Assembly: GCA_965284315.1 (NCBI GenBank)
Contig: OZ260072.1
Coordinates: 1,178,001 to 1,242,000 of the forward strand
Direction of reading: 5' to 3'
Source: PCRC01 sp017848435
GTDB lineage: Bacteria; Pseudomonadota; Gammaproteobacteria; Burkholderiales; Burkholderiaceae_C
Length of the DNA stretch: 64,000 nucleotides
Shown here: one piece after another, positions 7,637 through 16,729 of the stretch
Numbering within the stretch: the stretch's first letter is position 1
How the letters are laid out: the number at the start of each line of letters is the position of its first letter
Position numbers and translations under genes: made by a program
Notes under the pieces: generated by a model
Database searches by the model: none
What the model was told of the DNA's origin: nothing
What the model saw: only the letters and a program-made list of their open reading frames with translations

Positions 7637-8749
7637 ATGGCAGGCAACACACCTTCCCCGCACCGCACGACCGCCTGGCCGCTGGCGCTCGTCTACACCG
7701 CGCTGGCGGTCTACGCCAGCCTCTACCCGTTTGCCGACTGGCGCGACCAGGGCGTGCTGCCCTGGGCCTACCTGACAGCGCCCCTGCCCAAGTACTGGGT
7801 CGGCTTTGACGTCGCCATCAACCTGCTGGGCTATGCGCCGCTGGGCTTCCTGCTGGCGCTTGGCGCGCTGCGCACCGGCCAGACCCGCTGGGCGGTGGCG
7901 CTGGCCGTGGCCGGGGCATTCGCCCTGTCGGCCACGATGGAAGCGCTGCAGGGCTACCTGCCGGCCCGGGTGCCGTCCAACGTGGACCTGGTACTGAACA
8001 CGTTGGGGGCGCTGCTGGGGGCGCTGCTGGCCTGGCTGCTGGAACGTGTGGGCGTGCTGGCCCGCTGGAGCCGCGTGCGCACCCGCTGGTTCCATGGCAA
8101 CGCGCGTGGCGCGCTGGTGCTGCTGGCGCTGTGGCCGCTGGCCCTGCTGTTCCCGCCACCGGTGCCGCTCGGCTTGGGCCAGGTGATGGAGCGGGTGGAG
8201 GCCGGGCTGGCCAGCCTGCTGGAAGACACGCCATTTCTGGACTGGCTGCCGGTGCGCGACATTGAGCTGCAGCCACTGGTGCCGAGTGCGGAGTTGCTGT
8301 GCGTGGTGTTTGGCGCGCTGGCGCCCATCCTGCTCGGCTACTCGGTGCTGCGCACGCTGCCGCAGCGGGCGGTGGTGATGCTGGGGTTGCTGCTGCTGGG
8401 CATGCTGGCGTCCACCCTCTCCGCTGCCCTGAGTTACGGGCCAGAACACGCCTGGGCCTGGCTCACCTTGCCGGTGCAGGTGGGGCTGGTGGGTGCGCTG
8501 CTGCTGGCCACGCTGCTGCTGCCAGTGCCCCGCCGCACCTGCGCCGCGCTGGCCCTGCTGGTGCTGGCCGTGTCGCTGAGCCTGCTGAACCAGGCGCCGA
8601 CCAGCGCCTACTTTGCGCAGACGCTGCAAACCTGGGAGCAGGGCCGCTTCATCCGCTTCCACGGGCTGGCGCAATGGCTGGGCTGGCTCTGGCCGTATGC
8701 AGCGCTGGTGGCGGTGGTGGTCAGGCTGTCAGGCAGGGAGGCCGCTTAG
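7637..8749 (+). CDS. VanZ-family membrane protein
   Basis: A 370-residue integral membrane protein. The first third (residues about 15-135) has the VanZ arrangement: LVYTALAVYASLYPF, then FDVAINLLGYAPLGFLLALGAL, and SATMEALQGYLPARVPSNVDLVLNTLGALLG, including the E-x-L-Q-x-x-x-x-x-R-x-x-x-x-D motif. The remaining two thirds add several hydrophobic helices without a recognised domain. VanZ is named for a teicoplanin-resistance protein, but its molecular action is unknown. It follows hemJ by 26 bases on the same strand. Confidence 0.82.
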   Translation: MAGNTPSPHRTTAWPLALVYTALAVYASLYPFADWRDQGVLPWAYLTAPLPKYWVGFDVAINLLGYAPLGFLLALGALRTGQTRWAVALAVAGAFALSATMEALQGYLPARVPSNVDLVLNTLGALLGALLAWLLERVGVLARWSRVRTRWFHGNARGALVLLALWPLALLFPPPVPLGLGQVMERVEAGLASLLEDTPFLDWLPVRDIELQPLVPSAELLCVVFGALAPILLGYSVLRTLPQRAVVMLGLLLLGMLASTLSAALSYGPEHAWAWLTLPVQVGLVGALLLATLLLPVPRRTCAALALLVLAVSLSLLNQAPTSAYFAQTLQTWEQGRFIRFHGLAQWLGWLWPYAALVAVVVRLSGREAA

Positions 8750-8793
8750 CCCCTCGCCACCCCAAGGGCGCTGCCCGCTGCCTACAATTCCGC

Positions 8794-9132
8794 ATGACCC
8801 AAGCCGCCCATTACTACGAACGCCACATTTTCTTTTGTCTCAACCACCGCAGCAGTGGCGAGGACTGCTGCGCCAAACACGGGGCAGAAGAAGGCTTCAA
8901 CCGCTGCAAGTCACAGGTCAAGGCCGCTGGTTTGAACGGGCCGGGGCAGGTGCGGGTGAACAAGGCGGGTTGCCTGGACCGCTGTGCCGCCGGTCCGGTG
9001 GCGGTGGTCTACCCCGAAGGCGTCTGGTACACCTTTGTGGACGCGGCCGACATTGATGAGATCGTTGAATCCCACCTCAAGAACGGCCGGGTGGTCGAGC
9101 GTCTGCTGACGCCGCCCCACATCGGCCGCTGA
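8794..9132 (+). CDS. thioredoxin-like (2Fe-2S) ferredoxin-domain protein
   Basis: A 112-residue cytosolic protein. Cysteines in FCLNH, GEDCCAK and KAGCLDRCAAGP follow the shape of thioredoxin-like [2Fe-2S] ferredoxins (NuoE/Shethna-type fold), which ligate the cluster with a first cysteine group near the N-terminus and CLxxC later. VAVVYPEGVWYTFV and the final helix (DEIVESHL) match the family end. It probably carries electrons, but no partner is identifiable nearby. It begins 44 bases after the VanZ gene and faces the protease gene. Confidence 0.82.
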   Translation: MTQAAHYYERHIFFCLNHRSSGEDCCAKHGAEEGFNRCKSQVKAAGLNGPGQVRVNKAGCLDRCAAGPVAVVYPEGVWYTFVDAADIDEIVESHLKNGRVVERLLTPPHIGR

Positions 9133-9147
9133 ACGCGCCGAAGCCTG

Positions 9148-9984
9148 TCAGCCGCGTTGCGCCCGCTCGTAGAGCGGCAACACACGTGGCAGGTTGCGCT
9201 CCATCTCGGCGATGCGGGTGCTGCCCGACGGGTGGGTGGACAACCACTGCGGTGGTGCACCCTTGTTGGCAGCCGACATTTTTTGCCACAGCGTGATGCC
9301 GGCGCGCGGGTCGTAGCCGGCGCGGGCGCCCAGTTCCATGCCCACCAGATCGGCCTCGGTTTCGTCCGACCGGCTGAAGTTCAGCGACAGCAGCTGCGCG
9401 CCACCGCCAATCACCTGCTGGCCAATGGCCCCGGCCCCCAGCAGCTGGCTCAGGATGTTGGCGCCAATGTTGGTGGCCGCACTCTTGCCCATGCGTTCGC
9501 GGGCGTGCTCACGCAGCGCGTGCGCCACCTCATGGCCCATGACCATGGCGACCTCGTCGTCGGTCAGCTTGAGCTGGTCGAGGATGCCGGTGTAGAACGC
9601 GATCTTGCCACCCGGCATGCAGAAGGCGTTGATCTGCTTGCTGCCGATCAGGTTGACCTCCCATTTCCAGTCTTTAGCGCGCGGGTTCCAGACCAGCGCG
9701 TGCGGGATGATTTTTTGCGCAATCGCGCGCAGCCGCACCACCTGCGGGTGGTTGGCCGGTGCCAGGGCTTTCTGGTCGGCGGCCTTCTGCAGCAGCTGCC
9801 CGTACTGCTGCTGGGCGCTGCGCTCCACATCGGCCGCCGGCACCAGGTTGGAAAACGCCGAATTGCCGCCCACGTCCACCCCACCCTCGCGCTGTTGCGC
9901 CGGGGTCAGCGCTGGCACGGCCAGCAGCAGGCTCAACAAGCCAGCACGGAGCACGAAGTTCAGAGGCACAGCAAGTCTCGACAT
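9148..9984 (-). CDS. M48-family zinc metalloprotease
   Basis: A 278-residue exported protein with a signal peptide (first about 29 residues, cleaved near TPAQ). The zinc motif HEVAH lies at residues 151-155 in MGHEVAHALREHAR, and ETEADLVGMELGARAGYDP supplies the third ligand Glu and the usual M48 follow-up. It lacks the TPR half of BepA/YfgC, so it resembles the short LoiP/YcaL-type periplasmic proteases that act in outer-membrane quality control. Divergent from ampG across 56 bases. Confidence 0.87.
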   Translation of the reverse strand: MSRLAVPLNFVLRAGLLSLLLAVPALTPAQQREGGVDVGGNSAFSNLVPAADVERSAQQQYGQLLQKAADQKALAPANHPQVVRLRAIAQKIIPHALVWNPRAKDWKWEVNLIGSKQINAFCMPGGKIAFYTGILDQLKLTDDEVAMVMGHEVAHALREHARERMGKSAATNIGANILSQLLGAGAIGQQVIGGGAQLLSLNFSRSDETEADLVGMELGARAGYDPRAGITLWQKMSAANKGAPPQWLSTHPSGSTRIAEMERNLPRVLPLYERAQRG

Positions 9985-10040
9985 GGTTCACTCCAGAAAA
10001 CAGGGCCAGCCCATTGGCACCACCCGCGTATTATTCCTGC

Positions 10041-11405
10041 ATGTCCAGCCACCCGCACGACCCGCCTCCGGGCACCGCCCCCACGGCGACCGCAACAGCC
10101 CCTGTGCCTTCCTGGGCCGACACCCTGCGGGTCTACCTGGAGCCCCCCACGCTGCGCATGCTGCTGCTCGGTTTTTCGGCCGGGCTGCCGTTGCTGCTGG
10201 TGCTGGGCACGCTGAGTTTCTGGCTGCGCGAAGCCGGTGTGGACCGCACCACCATTGGCTACCTGAGCTGGGTCGGCCTGGCCTATGCCTTCAAATGGGT
10301 CTGGGCACCGCTGGTGGACCGGCTGCCGATCCCACTGGTCACCGGCTGGTTGGGTCGCCGCCGCAGCTGGCTGCTGCTTGCCCAAGCCATGGTGGTGGCC
10401 GGGCTGGTGGGCATGGCGTTCAACGACCCGCGCCAGGACCTGATGCCGCTGGTCTGGTGCGCGTTATTGGTGGCTTTTGGCTCCGCCACACAGGACATTG
10501 CGCTCGACGCCTACCGGATCGAGTCTGCCGGCACCGAACGCCAGGCCGCGCTGGCCGCCGCCTACCAGACCGGCTACCGGCTGGCGCTGATCTGGGCCGG
10601 CGCCGGCGCGCTGTGGATCGCCGCCCGCGCCGAACTGGCCCCGGTGGCGGGCGTGGTCGCGTACCAGCCTGGTGCCTGGCAAACCGCGTATCTGGCCATG
10701 GCCGGCTCCATGCTGCTGGGCACGCTCACCGTGCTGCTGTCGCCCGAACCGGTGCGGTTGCCGCTGGCCAAAAGCCGCAACGCCGCCGAATGGCTCAAAA
10801 GCGTGCTGGTCGAGCCATTTGCCGACTTTCTGCGCCGCTACCGCTGGCAGGCCGCGCTGATGCTGGCGCTGATTGCCACTTACCGCATCAGCGATGTGGT
10901 GATGGGCATCATGGCCAACCCGTTTTACGTGGACATGGGCTACACCAAGGACGAGGTCGCCACCGTTACCAAAATCTACGGCGTGGTGATGACGCTGGCA
11001 GGCGCTTTCATTGGCGGTGTGTTGGCGATGCGGCTGGGTGTGTTCAAGGTGCTCACGCTCGGCGCGGTGCTGAGCGCGGCCAGCAACCTGCTGTTTGCCT
11101 GGCTCGGCAGCCAGGGCCACGACGTGACCGCGCTGGTCTTTGTGATCTCGGCCGACAACCTGAGTTCGGGCATCGCGTCGGCCGCGTTCATTGCCTATTT
11201 GTCGTCGCTCACCAACCTGCAGTACTCGGCCACACAGTACGCGCTGTTCACCTCCATGATGCTGCTGTTGCCCAAGTTCCTGGCCGGCTACTCCGGCCGG
11301 TACGTGGACGCTTTTGGCTACAGCCATTTCTTTGTCGCCACCGCACTGCTGGGGGTGCCGGTGCTGCTGCTGCTGTGGCTGGTGGCACGCCTGCGGGCGC
11401 ACTGA
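10041..11405 (+). CDS. ampG: AmpG-family muropeptide permease (MFS)
   Basis: A 454-residue inner-membrane transporter with about 12 hydrophobic helices. The first loop sequence SAGLPLLLVLGTLSFWLREAGVDRTTIG and the following LSWVGLAYAFKWVWAPLVDR are characteristic of AmpG, which imports anhydro-muropeptides for cell-wall recycling; GSATQDIALDAYRIE also fits. The first 30 residues are a Pro/Thr/Ala-rich cytoplasmic tail. Start ATG 10041 was chosen; the longer open frame upstream overlaps the protease promoter. A hairpin terminator follows. Confidence 0.9.
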   Translation: MSSHPHDPPPGTAPTATATAPVPSWADTLRVYLEPPTLRMLLLGFSAGLPLLLVLGTLSFWLREAGVDRTTIGYLSWVGLAYAFKWVWAPLVDRLPIPLVTGWLGRRRSWLLLAQAMVVAGLVGMAFNDPRQDLMPLVWCALLVAFGSATQDIALDAYRIESAGTERQAALAAAYQTGYRLALIWAGAGALWIAARAELAPVAGVVAYQPGAWQTAYLAMAGSMLLGTLTVLLSPEPVRLPLAKSRNAAEWLKSVLVEPFADFLRRYRWQAALMLALIATYRISDVVMGIMANPFYVDMGYTKDEVATVTKIYGVVMTLAGAFIGGVLAMRLGVFKVLTLGAVLSAASNLLFAWLGSQGHDVTALVFVISADNLSSGIASAAFIAYLSSLTNLQYSATQYALFTSMMLLLPKFLAGYSGRYVDAFGYSHFFVATALLGVPVLLLLWLVARLRAH

Positions 11406-11414
11406 AGCCCGCCC

Positions 11415-11451
11415 AAAGAAAATCCCCGCTGTACGGGCGCACAGCGGGGAT
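11415..11451 (-). terminator. rho-independent terminator for the DUF4148-like gene
   Basis: A perfect 11-bp stem (11422-11432 with 11441-11451, 8-base loop) lies between convergent genes. The A-rich stretch at 11415-11421 becomes a U-rich tail on the minus strand, so it mainly ends the 11485-11808 gene; it could also slow transcription leaving ampG. Confidence 0.8.
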
Positions 11452-11484
11452 GTGGTGCCCAGCCGTCCGGGGACGGCGGCGCAA

Positions 11485-11808
11485 TCAACCTGGGTAGTAA
11501 AAGTTGACTGGTTTGCGGTTGGCCTGCTGCGCTTCGGCGCGCACCTGGTCGCGGGTCAGCGGGCTGGCGGCCGCGTTCACCGGCGTGCCGGGCGATGGGT
11601 TGCCGCTGGCGGTCAGGGTGTTGATCGACAAGGTGCCGTCTTTCTGGGCCTGCAGCACGTCGGCCAGCACCTCGGCACGGGTCAGCGTGCTGGGGGCGGA
11701 CACTTGCGGTGGGCACAGTTCAGGCTGCAGGCTGGCAGAAGCACAGGCGGCATTGGCGGCACCGGCAGCCAGGGTGAGCAGGGCGGCGGCGATGAGTTGA
11801 TTCTTCAT
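11485..11808 (-). CDS. small exported DUF4148-like protein, paralogue of 4461-4784
   Basis: A 107-residue protein with a clear signal peptide (MKNQLIAAALLTLAAGAANA, cleavage after ANA). The mature part has two LTRxxVxAxxxQAxK-type segments (LTRAEVLADVLQAQKDGTL and LTRDQVRAEAQQANR) as in DUF4148 proteins, and two cysteines near its start. Same length and same LTRA..QKDGTL block as the 4461-4784 protein, but otherwise diverged. ATG 11808 begins the signal peptide; the upstream ATG 11850 adds 14 unsuited residues. Function unknown, presumably periplasmic. Confidence 0.78.
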   Translation of the reverse strand: MKNQLIAAALLTLAAGAANAACASASLQPELCPPQVSAPSTLTRAEVLADVLQAQKDGTLSINTLTASGNPSPGTPVNAAASPLTRDQVRAEAQQANRKPVNFYYPG

Positions 11809-12029
11809 GATGATTCCTTTAAAAAAAGTTGCAAAGTTGCAGTGACACATGTCCGGGCATGGCGGGTCTGAAGGGCCCGTCTGTCCAGCCTCGGTGAGTC
11901 GTCTAAGGGGTCTGGCTCATCGATGGGGTAACTGTAGTTGTTGCTGAATCAAAGAAAAATGGTCTTGCGAACAATGCTTTATTGCTACTTATGAAACAAT
12001 CAAGCCCTTGATTTGCCCAGAAAGCGCCT

Positions 12030-12935
12030 ATGGACCGGCTGTTGTCGATGCGTGTCTTCCAGAAAGTCATTGACGAGGGGGGGTTTGCCGCCGCCGCACG
12101 GGCGCTGGACCTGTCGGCTGCGGTGGTGACGCGGCTGATCACCGACCTGGAGCAGCACCTCGGTGCGCGGCTGATCCAGCGCACCACCCGCCGGTTGGCG
12201 CTCACCGAGGCGGGCGAGGCCTACCTGCAGCGGGTGCGCAACATCCTGGGCGACATCGAAGAAGCCGAAGCCCAGACCCGGGCCAACACCGAGGCGTTGA
12301 CCGGCGTGCTGCGGGTGCAGTCGGCCCCGGTGCTGGCGGTACACCACCTGGCACCGCTGATTGCCGCCTTCCGCCAGCGCTACCCTGGCCTGACGCTGGA
12401 CGTGCACGAGGATTCGCCGCTGGCGCCGCCGGTCGAGAATTACGACGTGACGCTGTTCGCCTCTGACGCGGACTTTGACGCCAACGTGGTGGCCCGGCCC
12501 ATTGTCACCACGCGCAGCGTGCTCTGCGCCGCGCCCGACTACCTGCGCCGGCGCGGCACGCCACAGCAGCCCCACGACCTGACGCAGCACGAATGCCTGA
12601 AGCTCAAGTTGCTGCCCAAGCTGCGCACCTGGCGGCTGGTCCATGTGGACGACCCGCGCCGCGTGGTGGAGGTGCCGGTCAACCCGGCGCTGGCGGCCAA
12701 CCACACCGACACCCTGCTGCGTGCCACGCTCACCGGCGCGGGCATCTGCAGCCTGCCCGTGGTGCTGGCCGGGCCATTTTTTGACAGTGGTGCCTTGCAA
12801 CCGCTGCTGCCGGAATGGAAAACCGGTGAATTCACTTTGTATGCAGCGCTGCCCACACGCAAGCACATGCCAGCCCGCACCCGGGTGTTCCTGGAGTTTC
12901 TGACCGAACAGGCGCGTTTGGCGTCGGGCCGTTGA
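12030..12935 (+). CDS. LysR-type transcriptional regulator
   Basis: A 301-residue regulator. The N-terminal winged helix reads MDRLLSMRVFQKVIDEGGFAAAARALDLSAAVVTRLITDLE, followed by LGARLIQRTTRRLALTEAGEAY, the standard LysR DNA-binding domain, and then a periplasmic-binding-protein-like effector domain (about residues 90-295). The class is close to the CrgA/DhcR-like subgroup (inference). No divergent gene lies immediately upstream; the 221 bases before it contain an AT-rich stretch that probably holds its promoter. The inducer and targets are unknown. Confidence 0.9.
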   Translation: MDRLLSMRVFQKVIDEGGFAAAARALDLSAAVVTRLITDLEQHLGARLIQRTTRRLALTEAGEAYLQRVRNILGDIEEAEAQTRANTEALTGVLRVQSAPVLAVHHLAPLIAAFRQRYPGLTLDVHEDSPLAPPVENYDVTLFASDADFDANVVARPIVTTRSVLCAAPDYLRRRGTPQQPHDLTQHECLKLKLLPKLRTWRLVHVDDPRRVVEVPVNPALAANHTDTLLRATLTGAGICSLPVVLAGPFFDSGALQPLLPEWKTGEFTLYAALPTRKHMPARTRVFLEFLTEQARLASGR

Positions 12936-13039
12936 GGCCAATGCCCCGCCGTTTACCCTTCTTTACATTCGCTTCAAACAGGCGCAGGGTGTTGCCACCA
13001 TGATGGGGACGCACGCTGCGCACAACCGATTGAAAGTCC

Positions 13040-13744
<705 letters not shown>

Positions 13745-13758
13745 AGGTCAATCCGCCG

Positions 13759-14988
13759 ATGCGTTGGTCCAATCCTTTTCCACGGCGCCTGTACCTCCGC
13801 ATCTGGCTGGCGGTGGTGGGCGGTGTGGCGGTCCTGACGCTGGCCGTGGGCTGGGCCTGGCGCATCGCCGCCGAGCAAAACACGCAGCCTTTTGCGCCAC
13901 AGTCGCGCGAATTGGTGTTGCGCAATGCCCAAGGCGACGCCGTACTGAGCGGCGCCGCAACCCGCCAGCCCAACGCACCAGGGGAAAGCGCCGAATTCCG
14001 CATTGAAACCGACACCGGCGAGACCTTTGTGCTGGAGATGGCGCCGCGCCCCGACCGACCTGGGCGTGCTGGGCGACCCGGTCGCCCCAAGCAGTCCGAC
14101 ATCCCGTTCTGGGCCCGTCCGCCGTATGGTTTTCTTTGGCTGCTGGGCCTGGTGGGTCTGGCGGTGGCGCTGGGCGTCTACCCCATCATCCGGCGTCTGA
14201 CCTTGCGGCTGGAGGTGCTGCAGCGCAGCGTGAAGAAGTTTGGCGAAGGGGATTTGTCGGCCCGCGTCCCGGCCGACGGTGAAGACGAAGTGGCCGACTT
14301 GGCGCGCCAGTTCAACGCCGCCGCCGAGCGGGTGGAAACATTGGTCAAATCGCACAAGTCGCTGCTGGCCAACGCCTCGCACGAGCTGCGTTCGCCGCTG
14401 GCACGCATCCGCATGGGCCTGGAGCTGGCCGGTGGCGACCCGGCGTCACCCACCCGGGTAGAAATCACCCGCAACATTGCCGAACTGGATTTGCTGGTGG
14501 ACGAAATTCTGCTGGCGAGCCGGCTGGACGCGCAACAGGCGGACATGGGCACGGTCGAGTCGGTAGACCTGACCGGACTGGCGGCCGAGGAATGCGCCCG
14601 CGTCGGCGCCGAACTGCACGCGGCTTTTGACTCCCCCCCGGTGCTGGTGCGCGGCGTGCCCCGGTTGCTGCGCCGCCTGATCCGCAACCTGCTGGAGAAC
14701 GCCCGCCGTTACGGCAGCGGCACCATCGAGGTCTACCTCGGCAGCCACGCTGGGAACGCGGTGGTGCGGGTGTGCGACAACGGCCCGGGCGTGCCGGAGG
14801 GCGAACGCGAACGCATCTTCGAGCCCTTCTACCGTTTGCCCGGCAGCAGTGAACGGGAGGGCGGGGTGGGGCTGGGCCTGGCGCTGGTCAAATCCATTGC
14901 CGAACGCCACGGTGGCCGCGTCATTTGCGAGAATGACGACCGGCACGGGGCCTGTTTCCGCTTCACGATGCCGCTGGAACGCTTTTGA
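13759..14988 (+). CDS. membrane sensor histidine kinase
   Basis: A 409-residue kinase partner of the preceding regulator. Membrane helix 1 at about residues 13-35, a short periplasmic region (about 36-120) with the basic stretch PRPDRPGRAGRPGRPK, helix 2 at about 123-142, then HAMP, a HisKA domain with phospho-accepting His208 (ANASHELRSPLARIRM), and an HATPase_c domain with N box (LIRNLLENARRYG), DNGPGVP and GVGLGLALVKSI. The small sensor domain resembles the RstB/CpxA class. The kinase stop overlaps a possible TTG start of the glycosyltransferase gene, so all three may be one transcript. Confidence 0.92.
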   Translation: MRWSNPFPRRLYLRIWLAVVGGVAVLTLAVGWAWRIAAEQNTQPFAPQSRELVLRNAQGDAVLSGAATRQPNAPGESAEFRIETDTGETFVLEMAPRPDRPGRAGRPGRPKQSDIPFWARPPYGFLWLLGLVGLAVALGVYPIIRRLTLRLEVLQRSVKKFGEGDLSARVPADGEDEVADLARQFNAAAERVETLVKSHKSLLANASHELRSPLARIRMGLELAGGDPASPTRVEITRNIAELDLLVDEILLASRLDAQQADMGTVESVDLTGLAAEECARVGAELHAAFDSPPVLVRGVPRLLRRLIRNLLENARRYGSGTIEVYLGSHAGNAVVRVCDNGPGVPEGERERIFEPFYRLPGSSEREGGVGLGLALVKSIAERHGGRVICENDDRHGACFRFTMPLERF

Positions 14989-14999
14989 CACAACGCAAC

Positions 15000-15806
15000 A
15001 TGACCCTTTCGGTGGTGATTTCTGCCTACGCCAACGCGCAGGCGCTGGACCTGACGCTGCAGGGCTATGCATTGCAAAAGGTCCTGCCCGACGAAGTCAT
15101 CGTTGCCGAGGACTCTGAAACGCCAGACATTGCCGCGGTGGTGGGCCGACACCGTGCCACCGCGCCGTTCCCTTTGCTGCACCTGACGCAGGAAGACCGG
15201 GGCTTCCGGAAATGCGCCATCCTGAACGCGGCCATACGCCAGAGCACGGCCGACTTCCTGGTGTTCACCGACGCCGACTGCGTGCCCCGCAACGACGTGG
15301 TCGCCACCTTCCGGCGTCTGGCCCGCCCCGGGCGTTTTGTCTCCGCTGGCAGCCATGTGAACCTGCCGCCCGAAGTGCACCAGCGGCCCGGCACGGCTGC
15401 ACGGCTGGCCGACCAGGCCTTGTTTGACCCCGTCTGGTTGCAGCAGCAGCAGGTGCACACCCCGGCCCTGCGCCTGCTGACATCACCCCGCCTGGCACAC
15501 TGGCTCGACTGCCTGTCGCCACGCCAGGCCTTCGTGGGCAACTTGAGCGGCGCCTGGCGCAGCGACCTGCTGCATGTGAAAGGGTTCGACGAGGCGATGG
15601 GGTATGGCGGCGAAGACACCAACCTCGGCGTAAGGCTGATCAACGCCGGTGTCCGCGGTTTCCGCGCGCGGCACGCACTGGTCTGCCTGCACCTCGACCA
15701 CCCTCGACCCTGGCGCGTCAACGAAGAGGCGCTGGCGAACAAGCGGTGGAACCGGTCCATCGCCGGCTCGGCCACGGTGTTGCCACGGCAAAGCGCGCTG
15801 CTGTAG
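15000..15806 (+). CDS. family 2 glycosyltransferase
   Basis: A 268-residue GT-A-fold glycosyltransferase. LSVVISAYANAQALDLTLQGY starts the nucleotide-binding domain, VIVAEDS follows, and FTDADCVPR contains the D-x-D metal site. The second half has the galactosyltransferase-like GNLSGAWRSDLLHVKGFDEAMGYGGEDTNLGVRLINAG segment, in which GEDT contributes acceptor or base residues. The ATG at 15000 is the conservative start; a TTG at 14985, overlapping the kinase stop, would add five residues. With the next genes it belongs to an envelope polysaccharide group. Confidence 0.87.
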   Translation: MTLSVVISAYANAQALDLTLQGYALQKVLPDEVIVAEDSETPDIAAVVGRHRATAPFPLLHLTQEDRGFRKCAILNAAIRQSTADFLVFTDADCVPRNDVVATFRRLARPGRFVSAGSHVNLPPEVHQRPGTAARLADQALFDPVWLQQQQVHTPALRLLTSPRLAHWLDCLSPRQAFVGNLSGAWRSDLLHVKGFDEAMGYGGEDTNLGVRLINAGVRGFRARHALVCLHLDHPRPWRVNEEALANKRWNRSIAGSATVLPRQSALL

Positions 15807-15841
15807 AAACGTTCCCGTGATGTGCTACAACGCACACGCCC

Positions 15842-16729
15842 ATGGCCAAGATCCACCTCCCCAAAAGCATCAAGCGTTTCAAAGACTGGTCCCGTCACAT
15901 CCGCAGGTTGCACCTGGTGCTGCCGCTCTGGTGGCGCAACCGGATGTCCCGGCAACCCATTGTGCACATCGGCGGCCCGGCGGTCAGCCTGACCACCTAC
16001 GGCACCCGGACACGCCGGGTCTACCTGGCCATTGAGTCGATCGGGCGTGGCCACTTGCGCCCCAGCACGGTCACGTTGTGGCTTGACGAGGCGGCGGTCT
16101 TCAACCAGCTGCCCCTGGAACTGCAGCGCCTGGTGCAGCGCGGGCTCACTGTTCGGCTGACCCCGAACTACGGGCCGCACAAAAAATACTACCCGCAGGT
16201 CACGTCAGACGCTGGCGGTGCACGCCTGCCATTGGTCACGGCCGACGACGACACGCTGTACCCCACCCACTGGCTGGCTACGCTGTACGCCGCGCACACG
16301 CGTGAGCCTGGGCTGGTGCATTGCTGGCGTGCCAAACGCATCCAGACAACACCCAACGGCATCGCGCCTTACAACCAATGGCCGGACTGTGGCGACAACC
16401 ACGCCTCGCATGCGCATTTTGCGATTGGCTGCTCCGGGGTCATCTACCCGCCGCGCCTGCAAGCCGCGCTGGCGGCAGCAGGCGATGGTTTCATGCAGGT
16501 CTGCCCCAAAGCAGACGACCTCTGGCTGCACCTGCACAGCCTCCGCAATGGCTTCAAGGTGCGCCAGATCCAGCAGCGAGCTGTTGACTTCCCGTGCATT
16601 CCCGGCACCGAGTCGGTGGGCCTGGTCAATTTCAATGTGAACGAGAACGGCAACGACCTGCAGCTGTTGGCCACCTACAGCGCAGACGACATCAGCGCCG
16701 TTCTGGCGGCTGCGCGGACTGGCCCCTGA
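15842..16729 (+). CDS. predicted glycosyltransferase
   Basis: A 295-residue protein. VHIGGPAVSLTTYGTRTRRVYLAIESI begins a GT-like fold; VTADDDTLYPTHWLATLYAAH contains a three-Asp run typical of the metal site of GT-A transferases, and KADDLWLHLHSLRNGFKV resembles the late catalytic segment of capsule and LPS glycosyltransferases. The donor sugar is unknown. Its last 38 bases overlap the O-antigen ligase gene encoded on the opposite strand. Confidence 0.7.
   Translation: MAKIHLPKSIKRFKDWSRHIRRLHLVLPLWWRNRMSRQPIVHIGGPAVSLTTYGTRTRRVYLAIESIGRGHLRPSTVTLWLDEAAVFNQLPLELQRLVQRGLTVRLTPNYGPHKKYYPQVTSDAGGARLPLVTADDDTLYPTHWLATLYAAHTREPGLVHCWRAKRIQTTPNGIAPYNQWPDCGDNHASHAHFAIGCSGVIYPPRLQAALAAAGDGFMQVCPKADDLWLHLHSLRNGFKVRQIQQRAVDFPCIPGTESVGLVNFNVNENGNDLQLLATYSADDISAVLAAARTGP

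Noticed and set aside
7637..8749. Glycopeptide resistance through VanZ
   Set aside because: VanZ-domain proteins are widespread in Gram-negative bacteria without van clusters; no vanHAX genes are nearby.
11925..12010. AT-rich stretch before the LysR gene as a sixth copy of the dispersed element
   Set aside because: It shares fragments such as TTGCTACTTATGAAAC but lacks the GCCTTAGT core and the spacing, so chance similarity in AT-rich promoter DNA is more likely.
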